Assembly: GCA_903912445.1 (NCBI GenBank)
Contig: CAIWHP010000252.1
Span: forward strand, 1-34,814
DNA from: an uncultured Lentisphaerota bacterium
GTDB lineage: Bacteria; Verrucomicrobiota; Kiritimatiellia; CAIQIC01
Length of the DNA: 34,814 bases
Reading direction: 5' to 3'
The stretch's first letter is position 1; every line of letters starts with the position of its first letter. Positions 25,966 to 34,667 of the stretch are shown one piece after another. The notes beneath the pieces were generated by a model, which had not been told where the DNA came from, ran no database searches, and saw only the letters and a program-made list of their open reading frames with translations. The position numbers and the translations under genes were made by a program.

Positions 25966-26000
25966 ACGGTGGGGGCCTGCGGCAGATGTCGGGCTGTTAC

Positions 26001-26873
26001 ATGAAAATCTCCGTCGTCACACCGGCGCACCAACGTTCGCCGCGCCTCCTGCGCTGCCTGGCCTCCGTGGCGGATCAGCGCGGGGTGGACGTGGAACACA
26101 TCGTGCAAGAGAAGCGCGCCGCGCTCATGGCTGGTCCCGACGAGCCAGCCGCCCCGGCGCCTGCGGCCGGGCCGGCCTATCGCCGGAGCTGGTTCACCGA
26201 AAGCGACTCCGGCTTGTACGATGCGCTGAACCGTGGGTTCAGCCGGGCTACGGGCGAAATGCTCGGCTGGCTCAACGACGATGAACAGTATCTGCCCGGG
26301 GCCTTGGAGCGTGTCGTCCGGACGGCGGCAGAGCATCCGGAAGCGGACATTTTTTTCGGCGGCGCCGTGGTGGTTGATGAGGCGTGCCGCCCGCTGGCCT
26401 GGCATCGCACGGCGCGCCTGCGCTTCTCCTATGTGGCGGCGGCGCACCTCTACACGCTCTCGTGCGCGCTCTTTTTCCGACGCCGGCTGTGGGACCGGCT
26501 GGGCGGCTTCGATGCCGGCCTGCGCATCGTCGGCGACGAAGCTTTCATCGGCCGCGCCCTGCAGGCTGGCGCCCGCGCGCAACCCGTCCCGGGTTTTCTG
26601 GGCGCCTATAGCCTGCACCCCGAGCAGCTCAGCGCCGGCGTGCCGGCGGCGCGCCGGGAACATGCGGAGCTGAAAAAGCGCTGGCCGGGCTGGACCCGGC
26701 GCCTGGCGTTCGCGCTCAAAGCCTGCCGCCGGTTGGAAGACGCCGCGCACGGCTGGTGGCCGGGCCGGGGCGTGCTGCTGGACTGCGCCCTCTATCAAGG
26801 CGACGACACCACGCAGCGCAGCGCCAGGCAGGCCCGCTGCACAGGCCGCTGGCCGGGACCGGTGTGGATGTGA
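26001..26873 (+). CDS. Glycosyltransferase family 2, lacking the usual first nucleotide-binding motif
   Basis: The protein is 290 aa. It starts MKISVVTPAHQRSPRLLRCL. The later part is typical of the WcaA/WcaE-type GT2: TESDSGLYDALNRGFSRATG, WLNDDEQYLPGAL (NDD metal motif), and a C-terminal FDAGLRIVGDEAFIGRAL. Between HIVQ and the TESDSG block, where DGGSTDGT-like residues should bind the nucleotide, there is an Ala/Pro-rich stretch (EKRAALMAGPDEPAAPAPAA). Activity may therefore be altered. No simple frameshift repairs it by eye. The ATG at 26001 starts the conserved strand; the frame is open further upstream inside the sensor gene. It overlaps the next gene by 4 nt. Confidence 0.8.
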   Translation: MKISVVTPAHQRSPRLLRCLASVADQRGVDVEHIVQEKRAALMAGPDEPAAPAPAAGPAYRRSWFTESDSGLYDALNRGFSRATGEMLGWLNDDEQYLPGALERVVRTAAEHPEADIFFGGAVVVDEACRPLAWHRTARLRFSYVAAAHLYTLSCALFFRRRLWDRLGGFDAGLRIVGDEAFIGRALQAGARAQPVPGFLGAYSLHPEQLSAGVPAARREHAELKKRWPGWTRRLAFALKACRRLEDAAHGWWPGRGVLLDCALYQGDDTTQRSARQARCTGRWPGPVWM

Positions 26874-28087
26874 GGGTGGCGCTCGATATTGTGCCCATGG
26901 AAGCGGGGCACGGCGGCACGGGCAGCGGCATCTGGACCTACACCGAAAACCTGCTGCGGGAGCTGGACCGGCAGGCCACGCCCGGCGTGGAAATCCTGGT
27001 GCTGGCCCGGCGGCCACAGCGGGACAAGCTCCAGGCGCAATTCCGCCGGCTCAAGTTCGTGGGCGTGGCTTGGCCGCGCAAAGGGATCCTCGCGCGCCTG
27101 CTGTGGGTGCAGGTGGTCTTGCCGTTGTTGTGTCTCTTCCGCCGGGTGGATGTCCTGCACAAGCTGGCCACGGAAACGCCGTTATGGTGCCCGGCGCGGC
27201 GCATCACCACGCTCCACGATTTCTATTATGAGTTCCTTTTTGAGCACACCGCCCCGGAAAAAATCCGCTGGCACGAAAAACTGGAATACGCCTATTTCCG
27301 GTTTGTCACGGGCATCTGTTTCCGGAAAAGCGCCCGGCTGATTGCAGTCTCCGACGAGACCCGCAAGGAAGCCCTGCGCCGCTACCCCGGCGCGGCAGGA
27401 CGCCTGGTGGTCATCCATCACGGCGTGCCGCCGTCCACATCCGGCCAGCTGCCGTCCGAAGTTTATCCGCCGCCTTCGGCTTCCCAGCCCTTCAGGTTCC
27501 TTTATCCGGCCAAATTCATGGCCCACAAGGGGCAGCTGAGCGCGGTGGCGGCGCTGGAGGCTTTGCAGGTCCAGTATCCGGAGTTGCTCCAGCGGATCCA
27601 GGTTGCGTTTCGCGGCTATGGCAACGACAATGACTACGAGCGCAGGTTGCGCGAGCGGGTGGCGGCCAGTCCGGCCGCCCGCCATATGTGTTTTGTCGCC
27701 TACGAAAAGATGAAAACAGGCAGCGAACTCTATGCAGGCTTTCAGGGCATTCTGTTCCTGACGTGCTATGAGGGGTTTGGCCTGCCGGTGACCGAGGCGC
27801 AGGCCGCCGGCGTGGCGGTGATTTGCTCGGATTTGCCGGTGCTGCATGAGGTGGCGGAGGGCGCAGCCTTGTTTGTCGCACCCGCCGACCCTGCGGCGGT
27901 GGCGGGCGCCATGCGCCGGCTGGTCGAAAACCCTGCGGTGTATGCGGACTTGGTGGCTAAGGGTCGCCGGAACAGCCTGCGGTTCACCTGGGAAAACGCC
28001 GCCCGGCAAACCTTGGATGTATACGGGCAGGTGGACGCTCCAGCCGCAGGACCGGCTGCGGCGGCACCGCTTGGACGAGAAACTTGA
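26870..28087 (+). CDS. Glycosyltransferase family 4
   Basis: The protein is 405 aa from a GTG start at 26870, which overlaps the previous stop (GTGA) and gives VRVALDIVPMEAGHGGTGSG, the expected first strand and glycine loop. FRFLYPAKFMAHKGQLSAVA begins the second domain. The donor site is CYEGFGLPVTEAQAAGVAVI (about residues 300-320), a textbook GT4 EGFGLPxxEAxAxGxPV pattern, followed by SDLPVLHEVAEGAALFVAP. Most similar in style to mannosyltransferase-type GT4 enzymes. The fusion gene starts 13 nt downstream. Confidence 0.9.
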   Translation: MRVALDIVPMEAGHGGTGSGIWTYTENLLRELDRQATPGVEILVLARRPQRDKLQAQFRRLKFVGVAWPRKGILARLLWVQVVLPLLCLFRRVDVLHKLATETPLWCPARRITTLHDFYYEFLFEHTAPEKIRWHEKLEYAYFRFVTGICFRKSARLIAVSDETRKEALRRYPGAAGRLVVIHHGVPPSTSGQLPSEVYPPPSASQPFRFLYPAKFMAHKGQLSAVAALEALQVQYPELLQRIQVAFRGYGNDNDYERRLRERVAASPAARHMCFVAYEKMKTGSELYAGFQGILFLTCYEGFGLPVTEAQAAGVAVICSDLPVLHEVAEGAALFVAPADPAAVAGAMRRLVENPAVYADLVAKGRRNSLRFTWENAARQTLDVYGQVDAPAAGPAAAAPLGRET

Positions 28088-28100
28088 TCGGGATGGCCTG

Positions 28101-30314
28101 GTGAATATTAAGAAAACCATAACGGCGCTCTCGTGGTTCGTGCCCGCCTTGATCTGGGTGGGCTTGTTGGGGGTGCTCTGGGTGTTGGGTTGGCTGACCG
28201 GCCTTACGGTGCCCTTGTGGCTGCGTGCCGGCGTCTTTCTCCTGTGGCTGTTGACGGCGGTCGGGTACGTCATCCAGCTGAACCTGCTCAAGCAAATCGG
28301 GGGCTTCACGGTGGTGGTGGTGGTGGGCTTGATTCTGCTGGGCGCCCTGTTGCCCAAGCACACGGTGGGCGCCTATCCCCGGATCGCCTCGGACCATGCC
28401 GTGCGGGATCTGAATGTTGCGTGGAATGCGGTGTGGGGCAAGAATCTGTTCAAGGATTTTGATCTGAAGGATCAGCTGCTGGATTATGCGAAAAATATTG
28501 CCCGGTTCGATATCTATCAAGCAGGGAAGCGCGTGGCCTTTCTCTGCCTGGGCCTTACGCTGGGGTTCTGCTTCCTGTTTCCGCTGGATCCCTTCGCCTA
28601 TCGAATATATGCATGGCGTTTCTTGCTGATCCTGCTGTCGGGCGGACTGTTTGGTCTGCAGGTGGAACTGCTCCAGAGTCTTTCGCCCACCCGCGAAGTC
28701 ACGTTGACCGGCGTGTTGGACAGCGGGCTGGGGCTGGTGCTGGGCCTGTTGGCGCTCGCCGCGGTGCAAATGCTGTATGCCGCGCGCATGCAGCGGCGGC
28801 CGCATGCCAGCAACCGGTTCAATGTCCTGGGCATCGGCGTGGATGCGGTGGACATGGCGGACTGCCTGGCGCGGTTCAAGCAGGTGATCGACCACGGCGG
28901 GCGCCGGGTGATGACGTCCGCGCTGGGGGTGGCCGGCATCATGTCCGCATGGCGGGAGCAGCGCCTTCAGCGCATCTTGAACGAGTCCGTCCTGAACATG
29001 CCCGACGGGATGCCGCTGGTCTGGCTGGGGCGGCTGTTTGGCTATCGCGGCATCGGCCGGGTGTATGGCCCGGACCTCTTGCGGGAGGTCTGCGCGTATT
29101 CGGCGGACAAGGGGTGGAAGCATTTTTTCTATGGCTCCGCGCCGGGCGTGGCCGATTTGCTCCAGCAAAAAATCCAGGCGCAGTTCCCCGGGGTGCAAGT
29201 GGTCGGCACCTATTGTCCGCCCTACCGGCCCTTGAACGCGCAGGAAGAGGCCGCCCTGGTGGAACAGGTGAACCGGGTCCGGCCGGATATTTTCTGGATT
29301 GGCATCAGCACGCCCCGGCAGCTGTTTTTCATGGATGCCATCAAGGACAAGCTGGACTGCAAAATACTCTGTCCGGTGGGCTATGGGTTTGACGTCAATG
29401 CCGGGATTGAAAAAGAAGCGCCGGACTGGATCAAATATGCCGGGCTGCAGTGGCTGCACCGTGCGTTCAAGGATCCGCGCTTGTGGAAGCGCTATTTGCC
29501 GGACAATCCCACCTTCGTCATGCACTGTTTGCTGCAACTCCTGAGGCTGCGGGCCTATCCGTTGTATCTGCATGAAATCCCGCGCGCCTGCTCCAAGGAT
29601 GGCGAGGGGGCGGTGCGGTACCCGGCGGGGGTGGTGTCCCTGTCCGCGCTGACGTTGCCGGCCCTGCGCGCCAGGCTCCGCGACTGGCTCGACCGGCGGC
29701 AGCCCCACTGCGCGCTGCTTTGCACGGCGGAAACGGTGGTGCAGTGCAGCCGCGAGCCGCGCCTGGCGCAGAGCGTGCAGGAGGCCGGCCTGGCGCTGGC
29801 GGACAGCGCGCCCCTGGCGTGGCTGGCGCAGCGGTGGGGGTGGTCTGGAACGCCCAGCGTGGCCGGGGCGGACCTGGTGCGCGAACTGTGCGCGTTGAGC
29901 GCGGAACGCGGACTGGCCCATTATTTTGTAGGGCCCACCGCTGAGGTGCTGGCCGGGCTGAAGCAACAGTTGCGGGAACGGTGCCCGGGGCTGAAAATCG
30001 CGGGGATGAGCGCATCGCCGCAGCCGCCCTCAGCCGAAGCGGAGAAAACTGACCTGGCGGAGCGCATCAACGCGAGTCGCCCGGATGTGGTTTGGTGTGT
30101 GTGGGCGTCGCCCCTGGCCTGCTGCTGGGTGGCCGAGTTCCGGGCCCGGTTGCAGGCGCCCGTGCTGCTGGCCGTGGAGCCTGCCTGTGTGCTGGGCGGC
30201 CCGCGGACGGGCCGGCTGTCGTGGCAGCGCCTTAGGACGCAGCTTTGGCGCGTGCCGTGGCTGGTGTTGCGCTCGGCATGGCAGGCCCACGGCAGCGCCG
30301 GAGGAAAGCCATGA
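28101..30314 (+). CDS. VanZ-like / GT26 (WecG/TagA/CpsF) / degenerate GT26 fusion protein
   Basis: The protein is 737 aa. Residues 1 to about 225 are membranous; the end (FGLQVELLQSLSPTREVTLT, then VLDSGLGLVLGLLAL) resembles VanZ-like domains. Residues about 239-480 form a complete GT26 domain: NMPDGMPLVWLGRLFG, RVYGPDLLREV, FFYGSAPGVADLL, DIFWIGISTPRQ and APDWIKYAGLQWLHRAFKDP. Residues about 513-737 repeat the same order in degenerate form: LADSAPLAWLAQRWG, VAGADLVRELC, HYFVGPTAEVLAGL and PDVVWCVWASPLACCW; the GxxTPRQ and G-x-FD-x-AG-like segments are lost. GT26 enzymes add ManNAc- or ManNAcA-type sugars to lipid-linked GlcNAc. The GTG at 28101 is the only start between the GT4 stop and the first membrane helix. 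Confidence 0.82.
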   Translation: MNIKKTITALSWFVPALIWVGLLGVLWVLGWLTGLTVPLWLRAGVFLLWLLTAVGYVIQLNLLKQIGGFTVVVVVGLILLGALLPKHTVGAYPRIASDHAVRDLNVAWNAVWGKNLFKDFDLKDQLLDYAKNIARFDIYQAGKRVAFLCLGLTLGFCFLFPLDPFAYRIYAWRFLLILLSGGLFGLQVELLQSLSPTREVTLTGVLDSGLGLVLGLLALAAVQMLYAARMQRRPHASNRFNVLGIGVDAVDMADCLARFKQVIDHGGRRVMTSALGVAGIMSAWREQRLQRILNESVLNMPDGMPLVWLGRLFGYRGIGRVYGPDLLREVCAYSADKGWKHFFYGSAPGVADLLQQKIQAQFPGVQVVGTYCPPYRPLNAQEEAALVEQVNRVRPDIFWIGISTPRQLFFMDAIKDKLDCKILCPVGYGFDVNAGIEKEAPDWIKYAGLQWLHRAFKDPRLWKRYLPDNPTFVMHCLLQLLRLRAYPLYLHEIPRACSKDGEGAVRYPAGVVSLSALTLPALRARLRDWLDRRQPHCALLCTAETVVQCSREPRLAQSVQEAGLALADSAPLAWLAQRWGWSGTPSVAGADLVRELCALSAERGLAHYFVGPTAEVLAGLKQQLRERCPGLKIAGMSASPQPPSAEAEKTDLAERINASRPDVVWCVWASPLACCWVAEFRARLQAPVLLAVEPACVLGGPRTGRLSWQRLRTQLWRVPWLVLRSAWQAHGSAGGKP

Positions 30315-30418
30315 GCGCGCGCACGGGACAGACAACGCTGGCGACGGCGCGGGGCTCCCGTGGCCACCGGTTTGCGCACCTCACGGCAGGTTTGACGCTT
30401 TGAAAAAGGAGAATGCTC

Positions 30419-31432
30419 ATGAAAGAATTCGCTCATAAAACGCTGCTGATCACGGGGGGCACCGGGTCCTTTGGCAATGCCGCCCTGCGGCGTTTCTTGA
30501 AAACGGACATTGGCGAGATCCGTATTTTTAGCCGCGATGAAAAGAAGCAGGACGACATGCGGCACGAGTTGAAATCGGACCGCGTCAAGTTCTACATCGG
30601 CGACGTGCGGGAGTTCAGCAGTATTAACGACGCCATGCGGGGGGTGGACTATGTGTTCAGCGCCGCGGCCCTCAAGCAGGTCCCTTCCTGTGAATTTTAT
30701 CCGATGGAAGCGGTGCGGACCAATGTCCTGGGGACGGACAACACGCTCACTGCGGCCGTGGCCCATGGGGTGAAGAACGCGATCGTGCTGAGCACCGACA
30801 AGGCGGTCTGTCCGATCAATGCCATGGGCATGTCCAAGGCCCTGATGGAAAAGGCCGCCATCGCCAAATCGCGCAACCTGTGCAAGGGCGAGACGACGAT
30901 TTGCGTGACGCGCTACGGCAACGTCATGGCCTCGCGCGGGTCGGTCATCCCGCTGTTTGTCAGCCAGCTCAAGGCCGGCAAGCCGCTCAGCCTCACCGAC
31001 CCGGAGATGACGCGCTTTATGATGTCGCTGGACGATGCGGTGGAGCTCGTGCTGTTCGCCTTCAAGCACGGCGTGGGCGGAGATACCTTTGTGCAAAAGG
31101 CGCCGGCGGCCACCATCGGCCAGCTGGCGCGTGTCTTGCAGGAGCTGTTCGGGGCCAAGAACGAGGTGCGCATCATCGGGACCCGGCATGGCGAAAAGAA
31201 ACACGAGACCCTGCTGAACCGCGAAGAGATGGTGCGCGCCGAGGATCTGGGATCTTACTTCCGGGTCGGGGCGGATACCCGGGACTTGAACTATGCGCTC
31301 TTTTTCGAGAAGGGCCAGCAGCAGGTCAACCGCGAAGAGGACTACACCTCGGCCAATACCCACCGGTTGACGGACGAGGAATTGAAAGCCATGCTGCTGC
31401 AGTTGGCTTATATCCAGCAGGAGCTGGGGTGA
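30419..31432 (+). CDS. fnlA: UDP-GlcNAc 4,6-dehydratase/5-epimerase (FnlA/CapE/WbjB type)
   Basis: The protein is 337 aa. LLITGGTGSFGNAALRRFL gives the GxxGxxG nucleotide motif (G13, G16, G19). LSTDKAVCPINAMGMSKALM holds the active site, with Met136 where most SDRs have Tyr and Lys140 retained; the MGxSK form is characteristic of the FnlA/CapE subfamily. It makes the first step from UDP-GlcNAc to UDP-L-FucNAc. AAGGA (30406-30410) is 8 nt before the ATG at 30419 but only 2 nt before the in-frame ATG at 30413, so I prefer 30419. It begins a three-gene set. The 104-nt gap upstream shows no clear promoter. Confidence 0.88.
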   Translation: MKEFAHKTLLITGGTGSFGNAALRRFLKTDIGEIRIFSRDEKKQDDMRHELKSDRVKFYIGDVREFSSINDAMRGVDYVFSAAALKQVPSCEFYPMEAVRTNVLGTDNTLTAAVAHGVKNAIVLSTDKAVCPINAMGMSKALMEKAAIAKSRNLCKGETTICVTRYGNVMASRGSVIPLFVSQLKAGKPLSLTDPEMTRFMMSLDDAVELVLFAFKHGVGGDTFVQKAPAATIGQLARVLQELFGAKNEVRIIGTRHGEKKHETLLNREEMVRAEDLGSYFRVGADTRDLNYALFFEKGQQQVNREEDYTSANTHRLTDEELKAMLLQLAYIQQELG

Positions 31433-31439
31433 GGCGCGC

Positions 31440-32549
31440 ATGAAAACCGTTCTGGTCACCGGTGCGGCCGGCTTCATCGGCCGCCATGTGTGCCTGGCGC
31501 TCGCGCGTACGGGGGAATATCAGGTGCTGGAGTTTGACCTCGCCAACGCGGCGGATGAGCTGCCTGCCTTGGCGGCGCGCGCCGACTGCGTGGTGCATCT
31601 GGCGGGGGTGAACCGGCCCCAGGTGGAAGCCGAGTTTCAATCCGGCAACGTGGGCCTGACGCAAACGCTCTGCGCGGCGCTGGAGGCGTCCGGCCGGAAA
31701 GCCACGCTGGTGCTGAGCTCTTCCACACAGGCAGAGGCCGACAATCCGTACGGACGGAGCAAGCGTGCGGCGGAGGACGTGGCCCGCGAGTACGGCCGCC
31801 ACACCGGCGCACCGGTCCGGATCTTCCGGTTCCCCAACGTGTTCGGCAAGTGGAGCCGGCCCAATTACAACACGGTGGTGGCCACCTTCTGCCACAATAT
31901 TGCCCACGACCTGCCGGTGCAGGTCAGCAACCGGGCTCATGAGATTACGTTCGTCTACATCGATGAGGTGATCCGTTGCCTGCTCCTCTGCCTGGGCTCC
32001 GAACCGGCGGGCACTGCCTGGGGCCAGGTGGACGAGACGTTTCGCGTCAGCGTTGGCGAATTACATGATCTTGTCTGCTCCTTTCGCGACACCCGGGCGC
32101 GGAATGAGGTGCCGGACCTCGGCCGGCCGTTCGTGCGCTACCTTTACGTCACCTATCTGTCCTATCTCGAACCGGGCCAGCGTGCCGTGCCGGTCACCCT
32201 CAAGACCGATCCGCGCGGCTGGCTGTTCGAGCTGGTGAAATCGCCGCATGCGGGGCAGATCTTCGTGTCGCAGACGAAGCCGGGGATCGTGCGGGGCAAC
32301 CACTACCACGATACCAAGGTCGAGAAGTTCTGTGTGATCCAAGGCTGCGGGCGGATCCGGATGCGCCCCGTTGGGGGCGGAGACCTGGTCGCCTACGAGG
32401 TCTCCGACCATCCCATCCAGGTGGTGGACATCCCCGCCGGCTGGACCCATGCCATCGAAAACACCGGCACCCAGGATATGCTGACGATCTTCTGGTCCAG
32501 CGAAATCTTTGATCCGTCGCGGCCGGATACCTATGCCGCGCATGTATAA
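31440..32549 (+). CDS. fnlB: UDP-2-acetamido-2,6-dideoxy-hexulose reductase/epimerase (FnlB/CapF/WbjC type)
   Basis: The protein is 369 aa in two domains. The N-terminal SDR starts MKTVLVTGAAGFIGRHV (G8, G11, G14) and has NPYGRSK with the YxxxK pair. The C-terminal cupin at about residues 270-369 has TKPGIVRGNHYHDTKVEKF with the metal-binding HxH and a later WTHAIENTG. This SDR-cupin fusion is the hallmark of CapF, which carries out 3-epimerisation and C4 reduction of the CapE product. It sits 7 nt after fnlA and 24 nt before fnlC. Confidence 0.88.
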   Translation: MKTVLVTGAAGFIGRHVCLALARTGEYQVLEFDLANAADELPALAARADCVVHLAGVNRPQVEAEFQSGNVGLTQTLCAALEASGRKATLVLSSSTQAEADNPYGRSKRAAEDVAREYGRHTGAPVRIFRFPNVFGKWSRPNYNTVVATFCHNIAHDLPVQVSNRAHEITFVYIDEVIRCLLLCLGSEPAGTAWGQVDETFRVSVGELHDLVCSFRDTRARNEVPDLGRPFVRYLYVTYLSYLEPGQRAVPVTLKTDPRGWLFELVKSPHAGQIFVSQTKPGIVRGNHYHDTKVEKFCVIQGCGRIRMRPVGGGDLVAYEVSDHPIQVVDIPAGWTHAIENTGTQDMLTIFWSSEIFDPSRPDTYAAHV

Positions 32550-32573
32550 CGCAAGCCCCTGACTGGAGACCCG

Positions 32574-33731
32574 ATGAAACGACTAAAAGTGATGACGGTA
32601 GTGGGTACCCGGCCGGAGATTATCCGGCTGGCCCGGACGATGGCGGTATTCGACGAGGTGTTCGAGCATGTCATCGTCCACACCGGCCAGAACTACGACT
32701 ATGAGCTGAGCGAGATCTTCTTCCGGGAACTCGGGCTCCGCAAGCCCGACCACTTCCTGAGCGCCGCCGGCAAGTCGGTTGCGGAGACGATCGGCCAGAT
32801 CATCGCCCGCATCGACGAGGTGTTGGCGCAGGAACAGCCGGAGGCCCTGCTGGTGCTCGGCGACACGAACAGCTGTCTGGCCGCCATCCCGGCCAAGCGG
32901 CGGAAAATACCGGTCTTCCACATGGAGGCCGGGAACCGGTGTTTCGACCTGCGGGTGCCGGAGGAGATCAACCGCCGGATTGTGGACCACATTGCCGACA
33001 TCAACATGACCTACTCGGAACACAGCCGGCGCTACCTGCTGGCGGAGGGGTTGCGCGGTGACCAGGTTATTAAGACCGGGTCGCCGATGAAGGAGGTCCT
33101 CGACTTCCATCGTGAGGCCATTGCAGGTTCGGATGTCCACACGCGGCTGGGGGTGGAGCGGGGGCGCTACTTCACCGTCAGCCTCCACCGCGAGGAAAAC
33201 GTGGACAACGCGGACCACCTGGCGCGCCTGGCGGTTGCGCTCAACGCGATCGCCGGTTGCTATGGCTATCCGCTCATCTTCTCCGTGCATCCACGGACCC
33301 GCAAACGGATGGAGGCGGCGGGCACGGTCCTGCACGCGCTGGTCCGCACGATGCCGCCGCTCGGCTTTCTGGACTACAACGCCCTGCAGCTGCATGCGTT
33401 CTGCGCGATCTCCGACAGTGGCACGATCACCGAGGAGTCGGCCATCCTGGGTTTCCCCGCCGTCACCGTCCGCGAGGCCCACGAACGGCCCGAGGGGATG
33501 GATGAGGGGGTGGTGGTGATGAGCGGACTGGCGAGCGAGCGGATCCTGCAAGCGATCGAGCTGACGCGCTTCCAGTTCAAACGTTTCGGTCCGGCGCGGT
33601 TGCCGGCCGATTACGATGTGCCGGGCGTGTCCTGGAAGGTGGCGAAGATCGTGTTGAGTTATTGTGATTACGTCAACCGCGTGGTGTGGTCCAAGCCGGC
33701 GGCGCCCGCCTGCGAGCAACCGGAGCCTTAA
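32574..33731 (+). CDS. fnlC: UDP-N-acetylglucosamine 2-epimerase family (FnlC/CapG/WbjD type)
   Basis: The protein is 385 aa, usual for non-hydrolysing 2-epimerases (WecB superfamily). Motifs are VVGTRPEIIRLARTM, HTGQNYDYELSEIFF, FHMEAGNRCFDLRVPEEINR, SLHREENVDN and SDSGTITEESAILGFPAVT. In the FnlABC pathway it converts UDP-N-acetyl-L-pneumosamine to UDP-L-FucNAc. The assignment to FnlC rather than WecB rests on its position directly after fnlA and fnlB. A ribosome site GGAGA lies at 32563-32567. The next gene starts 86 nt downstream. Confidence 0.87.
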   Translation: MKRLKVMTVVGTRPEIIRLARTMAVFDEVFEHVIVHTGQNYDYELSEIFFRELGLRKPDHFLSAAGKSVAETIGQIIARIDEVLAQEQPEALLVLGDTNSCLAAIPAKRRKIPVFHMEAGNRCFDLRVPEEINRRIVDHIADINMTYSEHSRRYLLAEGLRGDQVIKTGSPMKEVLDFHREAIAGSDVHTRLGVERGRYFTVSLHREENVDNADHLARLAVALNAIAGCYGYPLIFSVHPRTRKRMEAAGTVLHALVRTMPPLGFLDYNALQLHAFCAISDSGTITEESAILGFPAVTVREAHERPEGMDEGVVVMSGLASERILQAIELTRFQFKRFGPARLPADYDVPGVSWKVAKIVLSYCDYVNRVVWSKPAAPACEQPEP

Positions 33732-33817
33732 AGCCGCTGCTTGCCATTCCTTCATGACCGCCGTTGCGTTGCGAAGATTCTTGGCAGGAAGCTCAACCGT
33801 CTAATCAGGTTTTGCTC

Positions 33818-34609
33818 ATGCATGTGCCAGAAAAGTTGAACCGATATCCGGTGCTGGATTGTCGGATTGTGGCGCTGACTTTCCGGGAAGCGGTGCGCCT
33901 CATCCTGCATTGGGCCGTTCACGAAAAACGGCGCGATGTGCATTTTTGCACCGTGGACACGCTGCTGAAGAGCCACGACGACCCGCGGCTGGCGGCGGTG
34001 CTCAACTCCGCCAGCCTGACCCTGCCCGATGGCATCCCCCTGGTCATCTTGGGCAGAATGTCGGGCCACCGGGTGACCCGCGTCTATGGGCCGGACGTCA
34101 TGCATGCCGTGCTCTCGCTGGGCAGGACGTGCGGTCTCCGGCACTACTTCTACGGCAATACGCAGGAAACGTTGACCCGCATGACGGCCAATATTACCGA
34201 AAAATTCCCCGGCATCGAAATCGCAGGCGGCCGGGCTTCGGTTTTCCGCGACCTGACGGGCGCGGAAAAGGCGGCGCTGGCGGAGGAAATCGCCCGGCTC
34301 CGTCCGCACATCGTCTGGTGCGGGCTGGGCACCCCCCGGCAGGACAGCTGGGTGGATGAATTCAAAGGGTTGGTGGATGTGCCGGTCATGGCGGCCGTGG
34401 GCGGAGCTTTCAATGTCTTTGGTGGAACGGTCGCGCAAGCGCCACGCTGGATGATGCGCTCCGGGCTGGAATGGTTTTTCCGGCTGTGCGCGGAACCGCG
34501 CCGGCTTTGGCGGCGCTATCTGGTCGGCAACCCGCGGTTCCTCTATCTCCTCTGGCAATATCGGCGCGGTCGCAAGCCCGGGGCAGGCCCGGCGGCAAAG
34601 GTGGGCTGA
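33818..34609 (+). CDS. GT26 glycosyltransferase (WecG/TagA/CpsF family)
   Basis: The protein is 263 aa. HFCTVDTLLKSHDDPRLAAV, LPDGIPLVILGRMSG (catalytic-type Asp in PDG), RVYGPDVMHAVL, HYFYGNTQETL, HIVWCGLGTPRQDSWVDEF, AVGGAFNVFGGTVAQAPRWM and GLEWFFRLCAEPRRLWRRYL form the complete family order. It is an intact, stand-alone partner to the fused GT26 at 28101. It probably adds an N-acetylhexosamine-type sugar at an early step. I chose the ATG at 33818 (MHVPEKL); the frame is open from a TTG at 33764, which would add 18 unsupported residues. It is the last gene before the terminator. Confidence 0.88.
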   Translation: MHVPEKLNRYPVLDCRIVALTFREAVRLILHWAVHEKRRDVHFCTVDTLLKSHDDPRLAAVLNSASLTLPDGIPLVILGRMSGHRVTRVYGPDVMHAVLSLGRTCGLRHYFYGNTQETLTRMTANITEKFPGIEIAGGRASVFRDLTGAEKAALAEEIARLRPHIVWCGLGTPRQDSWVDEFKGLVDVPVMAAVGGAFNVFGGTVAQAPRWMMRSGLEWFFRLCAEPRRLWRRYLVGNPRFLYLLWQYRRGRKPGAGPAAKVG

Positions 34610-34667
34610 AACTGGCTGCCCAACGCTAAGGCGCAGGCTGCCGTACGCCCGTCTGGGTTGTCGGTGA

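Noticed and set aside
27984-29966. 660-aa open frame on the minus strand, and other long antisense frames such as 5613-6974 and 29921-31477
   Set aside because: Composition is Gln/His/Arg/Pro-rich without any domain motif, and each lies opposite a clear gene. These are shadows of GC-rich coding sequence.
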